A DNA stretch of 64,000 bases from Actinomadura livida (GTDB taxonomy: Bacteria > Actinomycetota > Actinomycetes > Streptosporangiales > Streptosporangiaceae), in assembly GCF_014648675.1 (NCBI RefSeq), contig NZ_BMRO01000009.1, forward strand, positions 302,642 through 366,641, given 5' to 3'. A program made the translations under genes and the position numbers. A model generated the notes under the pieces. That model was not told the origin of the DNA. It made no database searches and saw nothing but the letters and a program-made list of their open reading frames with translations. Positions within the stretch are counted from its first letter, which is position 1. Each line of letters starts with the position of its first letter. Positions 1 through 8,872 of this stretch are shown here, in pieces.

Positions 1-1085
1 GTGCCGAGGGAGAAGCGGAGCGCGTGCTCGACCCGCCCGCCCTCGGGCGCGCCGGGGGACAGCCGGCTGCGCACGCCGTCCGGGCCGAGGAGGTCGAACA
101 GGTCCTCGGCGGCCCGGGTCAGCGCCTCGGAGCTGAACAGCTTGGCCATCGGCCCCTCCGCCACGGGCACGTCGCCCCGCTGCGCCATGGCCGCCGCGCG
201 CCGCTGGAGCAGCAGCGACACCTCGGCCTCGGCGGCGCACCGGCCGAGCCGCTCCCGCACGTCCGGGTCCTCGATCCGCGGCCGCCCGGAGCCGCCGCGG
301 GCGGTGCGCGCCCAGCCCTCGGCCGCCTCCAGCAGGCCGAGCATCGAGGCGCCGAAGCCGGTCGAGTGCTCCTCCTGGAGCGCCTCGCCCAGCACGCGCC
401 AGCCGCCGCCGACCTCGCCGATCCGCCAGTCGTCATGGACCCGCGCGTCGCGGTAGTAGGTGATGTTCGTCCGCTCGCCGGAGATGGTGCGCACGGCCTG
501 GACCTCGATGCCGGGCTGGTCGAGCGGGACGAGGAAGACGGTCAGCCCCCCGTGCTTGGACGAGGCGTCGGTCCGCGCCAGGAGGAACACGTGGTCGCCG
601 ATGTGGGCGTTGGTCGTGAACATCTTGGAGCCGTTGACGACCCACTCGTCGCCGTCGCGCTCCGCGCGGGTCCGCGCGGCGGCGAGGTCCGACCCGCACT
701 CGGGCTCGGTGAAGCCGAGCACGATGAGGATCTCCCCGCGCAGCGCCCTCGGGATGATCTCCGCCCGCTGCCGGTCGGTCCCGGCGTGCAGGATCGCGCG
801 GGCGACCATGTGCGTCGTGCTGACCCCGTACGTGGGGGCCTCCGCCTTGCTCAGCTCCTCCTCGACCACGCACCGGTCGAGCGGGTCGCAGGGCCGGCCG
901 CCCCATTCCTCGGGCCAGCCGAGAGCGAGCAGCCCCGCCTCGTGCATCGCGCGGACGAACCCGTCGTCATGGGCCACGCCCGTCCGGTGGCAGCGCTCGG
1001 CCAGCTCGTCGGTCAGGTGCTCCTTGAGGAACGCCCGGACCTCCGCGCGCAGCGACTCGCCTCGTTCTCCTATGCGGAAGTCCAC
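1..1085 (-). CDS. acyl-CoA dehydrogenase, C-terminus cut by window edge
   Basis: FAD-dependent alpha,beta-dehydrogenation of an acyl-CoA thioester is expected. The visible 361 residues begin VDFRIGERGESLRAEVRAFL and contain the FAD/substrate-loop signature GFTEPECGSDLA at residues 124-135 and a VNGSKMFTTNA strand at 150-160, as in FadE-type enzymes of about 390-400 residues, so only the last 30-40 residues lie outside the window. The GTG start overlaps the end of the upstream dehydrogenase by 16 bases. I prefer it because no closer in-frame ATG exists and the N-terminus matches the family. It is the last visible gene of a minus-strand operon (4640 down to 1). Paired neighbouring dehydrogenases of this kind in actinomycetes often form alpha2beta2 heterotetramers, so it may partner the next gene. 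The substrate is unknown. Confidence 0.9.
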   Translation of the reverse strand, partial: MDFRIGERGESLRAEVRAFLKEHLTDELAERCHRTGVAHDDGFVRAMHEAGLLALGWPEEWGGRPCDPLDRCVVEEELSKAEAPTYGVSTTHMVARAILHAGTDRQRAEIIPRALRGEILIVLGFTEPECGSDLAAARTRAERDGDEWVVNGSKMFTTNAHIGDHVFLLARTDASSKHGGLTVFLVPLDQPGIEVQAVRTISGERTNITYYRDARVHDDWRIGEVGGGWRVLGEALQEEHSTGFGASMLGLLEAAEGWARTARGGSGRPRIEDPDVRERLGRCAAEAEVSLLLQRRAAAMAQRGDVPVAEGPMAKLFSSEALTRAAEDLFDLLGPDGVRSRLSPGAPEGGRVEHALRFSLG

Positions 1086-2113
1086 TGTTCCCCCATCTGT
1101 GCGGCGCCGTACCGGCGGTCGGCCGCCCTGCGGTAGGCGGCGCGCGGTTCGAGGCAGACGGCCCCCCACGCCCGAGCGCGCCGGTAGTAGAGCTGGATGT
1201 CGTACTCGTCGGTGAAGCCGTAGCCGCCGTGGAAGTGCAGCGCGCGGTAGGTCGCGTCGCGGGCCGTCTCGGTCGCGAACGCGAAGGCCATGGTCGCCAG
1301 CTCGGCGCACCGCTCCGGCTCCGCGTCGTGCGCCCACGCCGCCTCGTGGCTCAGCAGCCGGGCGCCGTCGACGGCGGTGGCCGAGTCGGCGAGGGCGTGG
1401 GCGATGGACTGGAACGAGCCGATGGGGACGCCGAACGCGCGGCGCTCCTTGACGTAGCCGACGCCGATCTCGACGGCGCGGGCGGCGACGCCGACCTGCG
1501 CGGCCGCCGTGAGCAGCAGGAACTCGTCCAGCGCCGCCTCGTAGGCGGCCGCGGCGGCCGGCCCCGACGCGAGCGGCTCGGCGTCCGGCCCGAGGCGCAG
1601 GTCGGCGAGCGGCATCGAGCCGAGGTTCCCGGCCTGGGCGTGCCCGCCCGGGGACCGGACGAGCAGCAGCCGGTCCCCGTCCATCACCAGCGCGTCGTCG
1701 GCGACCGCCCCGGCCGGTACGAGTGCGGCCACGCCGTCGCGGGCCGGATGGACGGCCATGGTCACGGTCCGCTCGCCCGCCAGTGCCGCGGCGAGCACGG
1801 CGGCGGCGGACGGCGTGCCGAGCCGGGCCAGCAGACGCGCGGCGACCTGCGCCTCCACGATCGGGGCGGGGGCGATGAAGCGTCCCTGGACCTCGGCGAC
1901 GAGCGAGAGGTCGAGCGGCGCCGCGCCCCAGCCGCCGTCGTCCTCGCCGACGGCCATGGCCACGACCCCGGCGTCGCGCACCGCGTTCCACAGCCGCGGA
2001 TCGAAACCGAGCGGCTCGGCCGCGCGCACGCGGGACGGCGACGCCGCGTCCCCGAAGAGGGCGGTGAAAGACGCGACGAGCTGGCGTTGCTCGTCGCTCA
2101 GACCAACATCCAT
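1070..2113 (-). CDS. acyl-CoA dehydrogenase, short partner type
   Basis: This 347-residue protein starts MDVGLSDEQRQLVASFTALF, the usual N-terminal helix of acyl-CoA dehydrogenases. It ends with the C-terminal domain segment LHFHGGYGFTDEYDIQLYYR, which contributes to FAD and tetramer contacts. It is shorter than the roughly 380 residues of classic enzymes and has the divergent middle domain typical of the non-catalytic or half-site subunit in paired actinobacterial dehydrogenases. It lies 20 bases downstream of the acyl-CoA synthetase and overlaps the following dehydrogenase by 16 bases, so the three are almost certainly co-transcribed and may act successively on one CoA ester. That it forms a heteromer with its neighbour is inference from gene pairing. 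Confidence 0.88.
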   Translation of the reverse strand: MDVGLSDEQRQLVASFTALFGDAASPSRVRAAEPLGFDPRLWNAVRDAGVVAMAVGEDDGGWGAAPLDLSLVAEVQGRFIAPAPIVEAQVAARLLARLGTPSAAAVLAAALAGERTVTMAVHPARDGVAALVPAGAVADDALVMDGDRLLLVRSPGGHAQAGNLGSMPLADLRLGPDAEPLASGPAAAAAYEAALDEFLLLTAAAQVGVAARAVEIGVGYVKERRAFGVPIGSFQSIAHALADSATAVDGARLLSHEAAWAHDAEPERCAELATMAFAFATETARDATYRALHFHGGYGFTDEYDIQLYYRRARAWGAVCLEPRAAYRRAADRRYGAAQMGEQWTSA

Positions 2114-2133
2114 GCCGAATCCAGTTCCTGGTT

Positions 2134-3726
2134 CTATGTCTGGACGATCCCGTTCCGGGTCGCCCGCAGGCCGTTCAGCTCGGCGTCCCACCCGTCGGCC
2201 GGGACGCCCGCCGCGCGCAGCGGCCCCTTCATGATCTTGTTGGAGGCCGACCTCGGCAGTTCGGCGGTGCACGCGATGAAGCGGGGGACGGCGAAGTACG
2301 GCAGCCGCTCCGCCAGGTAGCGGAACAGGTCGGCCGGGTCGGGCGGGCCCTCCGGGTGGGGGACCACCAGCAGCAGGACCTCGTCCTCGCTGTGCTCGCT
2401 GGGCACGCCCACCGCGGCGGTCTCGGTGACCTGCGGGTGCGTGTTCGCCGCGGCCTCGACCTCCAGCGAGGATATGTTCTCGCCGCGGCGGCGGATGCTG
2501 TCGCGGATGCGGTCGACGAGGAAGAACTCGCCGCCCGGCGTCCTGCGGACGGCGTCCCCGGTGTGGAAGTAGGAGTTCCGCCAGGCCTCCGCCGTGGCCT
2601 CCGGGCGGCCGAGGTAGCCCTGGAACATCGTCCAGGGCTCGTGCGGGCGGACGACGAGCTCGCCGATCCGCCCGTCCGGGACCGGCCGGTCGTGCTCGTC
2701 CACGACCAGGGCCTCGAACCCCGGGCGCACCCATCCCAGCCCGCCGGCGCCCGACACCCCGTGCGGGGCGGCGAGCGGCGTCGCGGCCTCCGTGCTGCCG
2801 TAGCCGGCGCAGTACGCGACCCCGAACCGCGCGCAGAACGCGTCGACGTCCGCCGGGACGGGCGCCAGGCACACCTTGCGCAGGCCGCTGGACCGCTCCA
2901 GCGGGCTCGGCGGCCGCGCCTCCAGGAAGCGCGCCATGGCGCCGGTGAGCACGGCGAAGGTCGAGCCGCTCCGGACGATGTCCTCCCAGAAGCCCGACGC
3001 CGTGAACCGGGGGCTGATGTAGGCGCGCGCACCGGCGATCAGGGCGTTGTACACGCCCCACAACTGCCCGCCCACATGGAACAGCGGCATCGCCACGTAG
3101 CTGGTGTCGTCGGGCTCAACCGCGCCGATGTACACGGGGCTCGCGTATCCGTACGCCTGGGCGTGCGGAACGAGGACGCCCTTGCTCGGCCCGGTCGTCC
3201 CGGACGTGTAGAACACCGCTGCGGTGTCCCAGGGCGCGGCGTCCTCGACCGTGGGCTCGCCCTCGGGAAGGTCGAACCGGCCGCGGCCGCTCTGCGCGGG
3301 AACGTGCTCGATCACGCTGCCGCGCAGCCGTCCGCCGTCCGCCGCCGCCAGGCGGTCGAGGTAGTGCGTCTCGGCGATCGCCGCGACGGCGCCGCTGTCC
3401 CGCACGACGTGGTCGAGGAACCCGGCGGCGAACGCGGTGTTCACCGGGACCTCCACCGCCCCGGCGCAGGTCAGGCCGAGCCAGGCGAGGATCGCGTCGA
3501 CATGGTTGTCCAGCATCAGCAGTACCCGGTCGCCCGGCCGGATGCCGTGGGCGCGCAGGCTCCCCGCGAGCGCGGCGGCCTCGTCCAGCAGCGCGCCGTA
3601 GCCGATCTCGGCGCCGGGACCGGCGATCGCCGGGCGGCCGGGATGCCGCTCGGCCTGCTCCCGCAGGACGTGGACGACGGTGCGCCTTTCCAAAGGCGGC
3701 AGCGAACCTTCGAAGGACGGTTTCAC
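2134..3726 (-). CDS. AMP-forming acyl-CoA synthetase (ANL superfamily)
   Basis: This enzyme should activate a carboxylic acid to its CoA thioester through an acyl-adenylate. The 530-residue protein carries the AMP-binding P-loop YTSGTTGPSKG at residues 173-183, a GYGSTE motif about 130 residues later, YFHTGDAV near the hinge, and a C-terminal region containing SASNKIMKGPLRA that places the catalytic lysine. Length and motif order match the ANL family. The GTG start overlaps the TGA of the upstream MaoC-like gene in a GTGA arrangement, implying translational coupling. Its place between a hydratase-like gene and two acyl-CoA dehydrogenases says it feeds a beta-oxidation-like route. The chain length or ring structure of the acid cannot be read from the sequence. 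Confidence 0.93.
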   Translation of the reverse strand: MKPSFEGSLPPLERRTVVHVLREQAERHPGRPAIAGPGAEIGYGALLDEAAALAGSLRAHGIRPGDRVLLMLDNHVDAILAWLGLTCAGAVEVPVNTAFAAGFLDHVVRDSGAVAAIAETHYLDRLAAADGGRLRGSVIEHVPAQSGRGRFDLPEGEPTVEDAAPWDTAAVFYTSGTTGPSKGVLVPHAQAYGYASPVYIGAVEPDDTSYVAMPLFHVGGQLWGVYNALIAGARAYISPRFTASGFWEDIVRSGSTFAVLTGAMARFLEARPPSPLERSSGLRKVCLAPVPADVDAFCARFGVAYCAGYGSTEAATPLAAPHGVSGAGGLGWVRPGFEALVVDEHDRPVPDGRIGELVVRPHEPWTMFQGYLGRPEATAEAWRNSYFHTGDAVRRTPGGEFFLVDRIRDSIRRRGENISSLEVEAAANTHPQVTETAAVGVPSEHSEDEVLLLVVPHPEGPPDPADLFRYLAERLPYFAVPRFIACTAELPRSASNKIMKGPLRAAGVPADGWDAELNGLRATRNGIVQT

Positions 3727-4640
3727 GGTGCCTCCCCGCTCACAGATCTCGTGGGTTCCGTCTCGAAGCGCAGCACGCCGCTGACGGCCGTCCGGCCCTG
3801 CCCGTTGCGGACCAGCGCCTCGGCGGTCCCGTCGCGGCCGGGGGTGTAGGTGATCGTCAGCCGGTCCGCGTCCGACACCGGGCTCCGGTAGGAGACCTCG
3901 GCGCCGCGGAGCCCGCGCAGCCCCACCGGGCCGAGGGTCCGCTCGGCCAGCCTGGCGACGATGCCGAGGGTGACCTCCCCGGGCAGCGCGGGCGCGGCCA
4001 GCCCGAGTTCGCGCGCCCGGACCGGGTCGATGTGCATCGCGTCCTGCACGCTTCCGCAGGCGGTCAATCCCAGCAGGGTGCGGAAGACCGCCGCCTGGTA
4101 GGGGTGGACCCTCTCCCGCACCGTGACCGCCCTGCCGTGGCCCGGGGAGGCGTCCGCGCCGGTCGCCGGGGGCGTCGGCCGCCGCGCCGGGGGCCGCTCG
4201 CCGGGAAGGCGGAAGTGCACGTCGAGCGACGACCGGGCGATCCGCTCGCCGTCCGCGCGGGTCTCGACGTCGAGCGTCAGCACCAGCCGGTCGCCGGAGC
4301 GTTCCTTGACGCGGAGATCGGCCGACGCCCGCGCCCCGGCGCACTCGGGGGCGAGCGGGCGGTCGAGGGAGACGCGCCACGCGCGTGCGAAGGAGGGGAG
4401 GCCCGCGTCCTGGACGCCGGCGGCGAAGTCGGTGAGCGCGGCGTGCGCGAAGCGGGTCGCGAACGTCGGCAGCGTCGTGAAGCCGGGCGCCGACTCCCAG
4501 ACGAGCGAGCGCGCGTTGCGCGCGTCGGCCCCGGTGGCGATGGCGTAGGTGATCGTGTCCCGCAGCGACCACCGCACGGGGTACGCGCGCCGCTCCCAGC
4601 GGTCCACGAGACGCAGGATCTCCGAAACGCCGTCGGGCAC
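3723..4640 (-). CDS. MaoC-like double hot-dog hydratase/dehydratase
   Basis: The 305-residue protein looks like two tandem hot-dog units of the FAS1-dehydratase/MaoC type. The C-terminal unit contains HIDPVRARELGLAAPALPGE, resembling the hydratase-2 D-x4-H region in which the residues after the proline form the active-site loop. Such proteins hydrate 2-enoyl-CoA to (R)-3-hydroxyacyl-CoA. The GTG start at 4640 is chosen because GAGGAGG lies about 6 bases upstream. An upstream extension of the frame to 5024 runs antisense to the divergent thioesterase and has no such site. It is the first gene of the minus-strand operon that continues with the acyl-CoA synthetase and two dehydrogenases. The family assignment is good, the exact activity less so. 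Confidence 0.78.
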   Translation of the reverse strand: MPDGVSEILRLVDRWERRAYPVRWSLRDTITYAIATGADARNARSLVWESAPGFTTLPTFATRFAHAALTDFAAGVQDAGLPSFARAWRVSLDRPLAPECAGARASADLRVKERSGDRLVLTLDVETRADGERIARSSLDVHFRLPGERPPARRPTPPATGADASPGHGRAVTVRERVHPYQAAVFRTLLGLTACGSVQDAMHIDPVRARELGLAAPALPGEVTLGIVARLAERTLGPVGLRGLRGAEVSYRSPVSDADRLTITYTPGRDGTAEALVRNGQGRTAVSGVLRFETEPTRSVSGEAP

Positions 4641-4676
4641 GGCACCTCCTCGGGGTCTGTCCGCGAAACCCAATCC

Positions 4677-4696
4677 AATTTCGACGTCGTTGTCAA
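4677..4696 (-). promoter_or_regulatory. TTGACA-type promoter motif, site A
   Basis: On the minus strand this reads TTGACAACGACGTCGAAATT and lies about 37 bases ahead of the MaoC-like gene start. A closely similar element sits before the amidohydrolase (5705-5724) and the enoyl-CoA hydratase (10567-10586), each time pointing toward the gene. TTGACA could be a -35 box, but a good -10 at normal spacing is absent in all three, so an operator is at least as likely. Confidence 0.45.
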
Positions 4697-4786
4697 TAGA
4701 TGGCCGCAGGGCGTAGATTGCCTGCGGGCGCCGCGCCGGACCGCGCGGCGCGGTCGCCGTAATCGGATCGGTCGGGAGTGAGGACG

Positions 4787-5686
4787 ATGGGGGCTGGTGG
4801 CGAGAGGGCCGCGGCGGGGGAGCCGGCGCGGCCCTGGGACCAGGACGAACTGCTCCGGCTGATGGACGTCCGGCCGGCCGGGCCGGGCCGGTACACGGCG
4901 CCTCCGCACGAGGGCGCCGAACGCAACGTGGTGGAGGCGGGCCAGCTCCTCGCGGACGCCGTCGTCGCGGCCGCCAAGGAGATCCCCGACCAGCGGGTGA
5001 CCTCGGCGTCCATGGTGTTCTCACGAGCCGCGGGCCACGACAAGGGCATCGCCGTCGACCTGGACGTGGTGCACCGGGGCCGGACCTACTCCACCGTCCA
5101 GGCGCGGGTGGCGCAGGAGGACGAGCTCCGGTGCGCGGGGCTGATCCTCATGGGAGCCGACGCCGACGACCTGGTCACCTCGACCGCGCCGATGCCCGAC
5201 GTCCCGCGGCCGGACGAGGTGCGCCCCTTCGGGCCGCCCGGCATGCGGGTGCGGGGCCGCGAGCTCCGCGTCGTCGACGACGCCTACGACTGGGACCCGC
5301 AGCACGTCGGACCGCCCGAACTGCTGGTGTGGACCCGCTTCGCCGCCGCGCCCGCGGCGTCGTACCTGCACAGCGCCCTGATGACGCACTCGGTCACGCA
5401 CTGGACGATCGCCGCGGCGCTGCGTCCGCACGCCGGGTACAGCGAGGCGATGGCGCACAAGACGATCTCCACGGGGATCTCCAAGGCCACGGTCGCCTAC
5501 CACGACGACATCGACGTCTCCCGGTGGTTCCTCTACGCGAACCAGGTCGTCTACACCGGGCGCGGGACGACCCAGAGCGAGGGCCGCGTCTACGCCGAGG
5601 ACGGCCGCCTGGTGGCGTCGTACGCCGTGCACGGGATGATCCGCCCCTTGGTGCGCCGCCCCGGAGCCCCGGACATGGTGCTCTGA
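4787..5686 (+). CDS. TesB-like acyl-CoA thioesterase II
   Basis: This 299-residue protein has the double hot-dog architecture of acyl-CoA thioesterase II. An N-terminal unit holds SRAAGHDKGIAVDLDVVHRG and a C-terminal unit includes LLVWTRFAAAP and ISKATVAYHDDIDVSRWFLY, a typical TesB ending that leads to a glycine-rich tail. Such enzymes hydrolyse acyl-CoA to free acid and CoA. An ATG at 4787 is preferred over a GTG at 4778 because GGGAG lies about 8 bases before the ATG. It is divergent from the MaoC/synthetase operon across 146 bases and is followed by the amidohydrolase after 151 bases. It probably serves to recover CoA or release a product in the same pathway. The substrate is not known. 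Confidence 0.85.
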   Translation: MGAGGERAAAGEPARPWDQDELLRLMDVRPAGPGRYTAPPHEGAERNVVEAGQLLADAVVAAAKEIPDQRVTSASMVFSRAAGHDKGIAVDLDVVHRGRTYSTVQARVAQEDELRCAGLILMGADADDLVTSTAPMPDVPRPDEVRPFGPPGMRVRGRELRVVDDAYDWDPQHVGPPELLVWTRFAAAPAASYLHSALMTHSVTHWTIAAALRPHAGYSEAMAHKTISTGISKATVAYHDDIDVSRWFLYANQVVYTGRGTTQSEGRVYAEDGRLVASYAVHGMIRPLVRRPGAPDMVL

Positions 5687-5704
5687 TCCGCCCGTCCGTT
5701 GATT

Positions 5705-5724
5705 TTGACATCGACATCGATATA
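5705..5724 (+). promoter_or_regulatory. TTGACA-type promoter motif, site B
   Basis: The sequence TTGACATCGACATCGATAT lies about 113 bases before the amidohydrolase start and matches site A at most positions. It includes a GACATC repeat. A TATATC stretch follows only 10 bases after TTGACA, too close for a normal -35/-10 pair, which favours an operator or activator site. Confidence 0.45.
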
Positions 5725-5837
5725 TCCTGGCGGCGAGCCGACCGCCCCCGCAGGAGCGGACGCCGCCGAGCGGGCGACCACCGGTCCCCGGGCTCCCGCG
5801 CAAGAGGCGATTTTCCGACCGGAGAGGGAGACGATCC

Positions 5838-7016
5838 ATGCCGTCACGTGACCTGCCGTATCCGCTGTTCGACGCGGACAACCACCTGTACGAGACCGAG
5901 GACGCCTTCACCCGGTACCTGCCGAAGCAGTACCAGGGCGCCATCGAGTACGTGCAGGTCCGCGGCCGGACGAAGATCGCGATCCGGGGGCAGATCAGCG
6001 AGTACATCCCGAACCCGACGTTCGAGAAGGTCGCCCGTCCGGGGGCGCAGGAGGACTACTTCAAGAACGGCAACCCCGAGGGCAAGTCGTACCGCGAGAT
6101 CGTCGGCAGGCCGATCGAGTCGATCCCGGCGTTCCGCGAGCCGGGGCCCCGGCTGGAGCTGATGAACGAGCAGGGCATCTCGCGGACCCTGATGTTCCCG
6201 ACGCTCGCCAGCCTCCTCGAAGACCGGATGCGGGACGACCCGGAGCTGACCCACGCCGCCGTCCACTCCCTGAACCAGTGGCTGGACGAGGTCTGGTCGT
6301 TCAACTACAAGGACCGCATCTACACCGCCCCGGTGATCACCCTCCCGATCGTGGAGGAGGCCGTGAAGGAGCTGGAGTGGTGCCTGGAGCGCGGCGCGCG
6401 CGTCGTGCTGGTCCGCCCCGCGCCCGCGTTCGGCGTCGCCGGCCCCCGCTCGGTCGCGCTGCCGGAGTTCGACCCGTTCTGGAAGCTCGTCCAGGACAGC
6501 GGCACGATGGTGGCCTTCCACTCCTCCGACAGCGGCTACCAGCGGTACACCGCCGACTGGGAGGGCAAGCAGCGCGAGTACCTGCCGTTCACGCTGCAGC
6601 CGTTCCGCGAGATCGGGCAGTGGCGCGCGATCGAGGACACGGTGGCGTCGCTGATCTGCCACGGCTGCCTGTCCCGCTTCCCCGACCTGAAGATCGCCAC
6701 CATCGAGACCGGCTCGTCGTGGGTGGGGCCGCTGCTGGAGAAGCTGCAGACCACCTTCAAGAAGATGCCCCAGGGCTTCGAGGAGGACCCGGTGGAGCAG
6801 ATGCGCCGGCTGATCCACGTGAGCCCGTTCATCGAGGACGACATGGCCGCGCTCGCCGACCTGCTCGGCGTCGACCGGGTGCTGTTCGGGTCGGACTTCC
6901 CGCACCCCGAGGGCAAGGCCGACCCGATCACCTACGTCGACGACCTCGCCCACCTCGGCGACGAGGCCAAGGCCAAGATCATGGGCGGGAACCTCTCCCG
7001 CCTCATCCCCGCGTGA
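5838..7016 (+). CDS. amidohydrolase-2 family metal-dependent hydrolase/decarboxylase
   Basis: The 392-residue protein belongs to the amidohydrolase-2 (ACMSD-like) TIM-barrel family. It opens with DADNHLYE at residues 12-19, replacing the metal-binding HxH with DxNH. It has a mid-barrel FHSSDS near residue 225 and the C-terminal FGSDFPHPEG near residue 350, where the Asp is the catalytic metal ligand. Members act as decarboxylases or hydrolases on aromatic and other carboxylates. The start is supported by GGAGAGGGAGA 7 bases upstream. It sits downstream of the thioesterase with its own promoter motif and is followed by a strong terminator. The Asn in place of the first His is common in actinomycete members of unknown substrate. 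Confidence 0.88.
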   Translation: MPSRDLPYPLFDADNHLYETEDAFTRYLPKQYQGAIEYVQVRGRTKIAIRGQISEYIPNPTFEKVARPGAQEDYFKNGNPEGKSYREIVGRPIESIPAFREPGPRLELMNEQGISRTLMFPTLASLLEDRMRDDPELTHAAVHSLNQWLDEVWSFNYKDRIYTAPVITLPIVEEAVKELEWCLERGARVVLVRPAPAFGVAGPRSVALPEFDPFWKLVQDSGTMVAFHSSDSGYQRYTADWEGKQREYLPFTLQPFREIGQWRAIEDTVASLICHGCLSRFPDLKIATIETGSSWVGPLLEKLQTTFKKMPQGFEEDPVEQMRRLIHVSPFIEDDMAALADLLGVDRVLFGSDFPHPEGKADPITYVDDLAHLGDEAKAKIMGGNLSRLIPA

Positions 7017-7074
7017 CCTGACCGTCCCCGGGGCCGCCCGCCCGCCGTGGCCTCGGCGCGACGCCACGGCGCCG

Positions 7075-7109
7075 AAAGGCCCGCCGCCACCCCTGGGCGG
7101 CGGGCCTTT
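7075..7109 (+). terminator. intrinsic terminator after the amidohydrolase
   Basis: A GC-rich hairpin, AAAGGCCCGCCGCC pairing with GGCGGCGGGCCTTT around a 7-base loop, lies 58 bases after the stop codon. The A/T ends make it work on either strand. Confidence 0.8.
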
Positions 7110-7184
7110 CTCCACCCTCCGGGCGGCCGCGGACACGGACGCGGGCCGTGCGGCGGCCCGGTTCCGGACGAAGGAGCGACCAAG

Positions 7185-8069
7185 ATGACCACGGCTCTCG
7201 CCGGCCTCTACCTGCCGCAGGTCCGGATGGACTTCGCGGCCATCGAACGGCGCGCGCGGGTCGCCGAGGAGGCGGGCTTCCACTCCGCCTGGTTCATCGA
7301 CCACCTCGCGCCGCCCGCCGCCCGCGATCTCGACCTGCTCGACGCCTGGACGGTCGCGACGGCCGTCGCCATGCGCACCGAGCGGCTGCGCGTCGGCCAC
7401 CTCGTCCTGTGCGCCGAGTTCCGCCACCCGGCGGTCCTGGCGAAGATGGCCGCCAGCCTCGACGTCGTCTCCGGCGGGCGCCTGGAGCTCGGCCTCGGCT
7501 GGGGGTCGGTCGCCCGGGAGCTCACCGACTACGGATTCCCCGACCCCGGCCCGGAGGCCCGCGCCGGCAGGCTCGCCGAGACCATCGACATCCTCCGCCT
7601 GCTGTGGACCGGCGAACCGGTCGACTTCGACGGCGCGCACTGGACGCTCCGGGACGCGGTCTGCCGGCCCCGCCCCGCCGCGGGCCGGGTGCCGATCCAC
7701 ATCGGCGGCGCCGGCCCCCGCCTCACGATGCCGCTGGTCGCCGGGCGGGCCGACTGGTGGAACTGCCCGTCGAGCGCCGCGGACCGCCTCGCCGAACTCC
7801 GCCCGTCGGCCGGCTCGGCCCGGGTCTCCGTCCAGCACCCGATCGGCCTGGCCGCCTCCTCGGCCGCCCGGGACGAGGTCGCCGAGACCGCGCACCGCCG
7901 CTTCGGCGCCTGGGGCGGGGTCATCGCCGGGACCCCCGACGAGGTCGCCGCCGCGCTGGCCCGCGAACGCGAGGCCGGAGCCGAGCTGTTCGTGTGCCAG
8001 TTCCACGACTTCGGCACCCCGGAGACGATCCGGCTCTTCGCCGAGGAAGTGCTGCCGGCGCTCGAATGA
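7185..8069 (+). CDS. LLM-class F420-dependent oxidoreductase
   Basis: This 294-residue TIM-barrel protein is a luciferase-like monooxygenase-fold enzyme of the F420-dependent branch. Typical features are FHSAWFIDHLAPP near residue 30, LAKMAASLDVVSGGRLELGL around residue 90, which binds the cofactor, and VPIHIGGAGPRLT near residue 170. Such enzymes use reduced F420 or FMN for hydride transfer on ketones, imines or enoyl compounds. The ATG at 7185 has AAGGAG 8 bases upstream, while an upstream extension lacks a ribosome site. Its stop overlaps the next gene's ATG (ATGA), so it is co-translated with the hot-dog thioesterase. The exact reaction cannot be set from sequence. Confidence 0.87.
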   Translation: MTTALAGLYLPQVRMDFAAIERRARVAEEAGFHSAWFIDHLAPPAARDLDLLDAWTVATAVAMRTERLRVGHLVLCAEFRHPAVLAKMAASLDVVSGGRLELGLGWGSVARELTDYGFPDPGPEARAGRLAETIDILRLLWTGEPVDFDGAHWTLRDAVCRPRPAAGRVPIHIGGAGPRLTMPLVAGRADWWNCPSSAADRLAELRPSAGSARVSVQHPIGLAASSAARDEVAETAHRRFGAWGGVIAGTPDEVAAALAREREAGAELFVCQFHDFGTPETIRLFAEEVLPALE

Positions 8070-8872
8070 CCGACCACCCTCGAAAGGCGCGGGACTTGAC
8101 CACCAGCACCGATCCGGACAGGTCCGCGGCCATGCTCGCGGAACTGGGCTTCACGACGAGAATGGCCGGCCGCGAACTGCACGGCGCGGCCTCGATCACC
8201 CCCGCGATGCACGTCCCGGGAGTCCCGCGGCTGCGGACGTCCATCCTCGCCGTGTGGACCGACACGCTGACCGGTCTGCTGGCAACGCAGGTGACGGCCC
8301 CGCGCGTGCCGGTGACTCTGGAACTCGACGTGCAGCTGTACCGTCCCGCCCCCGCGGAGGGGACCGTCGAGGGGGTCGCCAGGGCCGTCAAGGTCGGCCG
8401 CTCCGTGTTCGTCGCCGACGTCGAATTCAGCTCGTCCGGGGAGCCGCTGGCGATCGCGAGCGCGTCCTTCATGATGGCACCGGACCCCGGGCTCACCGTG
8501 CCGGACGCCTTCAGCGTCGAGCTCCCGGCGCCGCCGGAACCGCTGGCCACGCCGCTCGCCGAGCGCGCGGGCTGCGAACGCCGCGGCCCCGGCGTCGCCC
8601 TCCTGCCCCGCTCCGCGGACGGCCTGAACATCTCCGGCACCATCAACGGCGGCCTCATCGCCCTGGCCGCGGAGGAGGCCGCGCTGTCGCTGGCGCCGGG
8701 CGGCACCCTGGCCTCGCTCGGCCTGCGCTACCTCCAGCCGGCGCGCACGGGACCCGTCGTCGCCACGGCGCGCCTGCGGGACGGCCTCGGCCGGGTCGAG
8801 CTGCGCGACTCCGGCAACGGCGACCGCCTCACCGGCACCGCGACCGCCAGAACCTTCGGGACGGCGGCCTAA
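8066..8872 (+). CDS. tandem hot-dog thioesterase-superfamily protein
   Basis: The 268-residue protein has two hot-dog-like halves. The N-terminal half contains ITPAMHVPGVPRLRTSILAV and the C-terminal half LNISGTINGGLIALAAEEAA, the latter being the helix region of PaaI/4HBT-type thioesterases. It probably acts on acyl-CoA thioesters. The ATG overlaps the stop of the F420-type oxidoreductase by 4 bases. An internal TTG at 8097 with GAAAGG ahead is an alternative that would remove ten residues. The gene converges with the next one on the minus strand and their stop codons overlap (TAA at 8870-8872, TAG of the other at 8869-8871), so there is no room for a terminator between them. It may hydrolyse a CoA product of the same pathway. 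Confidence 0.75.
   Translation: MTDHPRKARDLTTSTDPDRSAAMLAELGFTTRMAGRELHGAASITPAMHVPGVPRLRTSILAVWTDTLTGLLATQVTAPRVPVTLELDVQLYRPAPAEGTVEGVARAVKVGRSVFVADVEFSSSGEPLAIASASFMMAPDPGLTVPDAFSVELPAPPEPLATPLAERAGCERRGPGVALLPRSADGLNISGTINGGLIALAAEEAALSLAPGGTLASLGLRYLQPARTGPVVATARLRDGLGRVELRDSGNGDRLTGTATARTFGTAA

Noticed and set aside
5844..8006. A long open frame on the minus strand over the amidohydrolase and LLM genes
   Set aside because: It is antisense to two clear genes, has no ribosome site and is low complexity (Arg/Gly/Asp/Val-rich), as expected of high-GC shadow frames.
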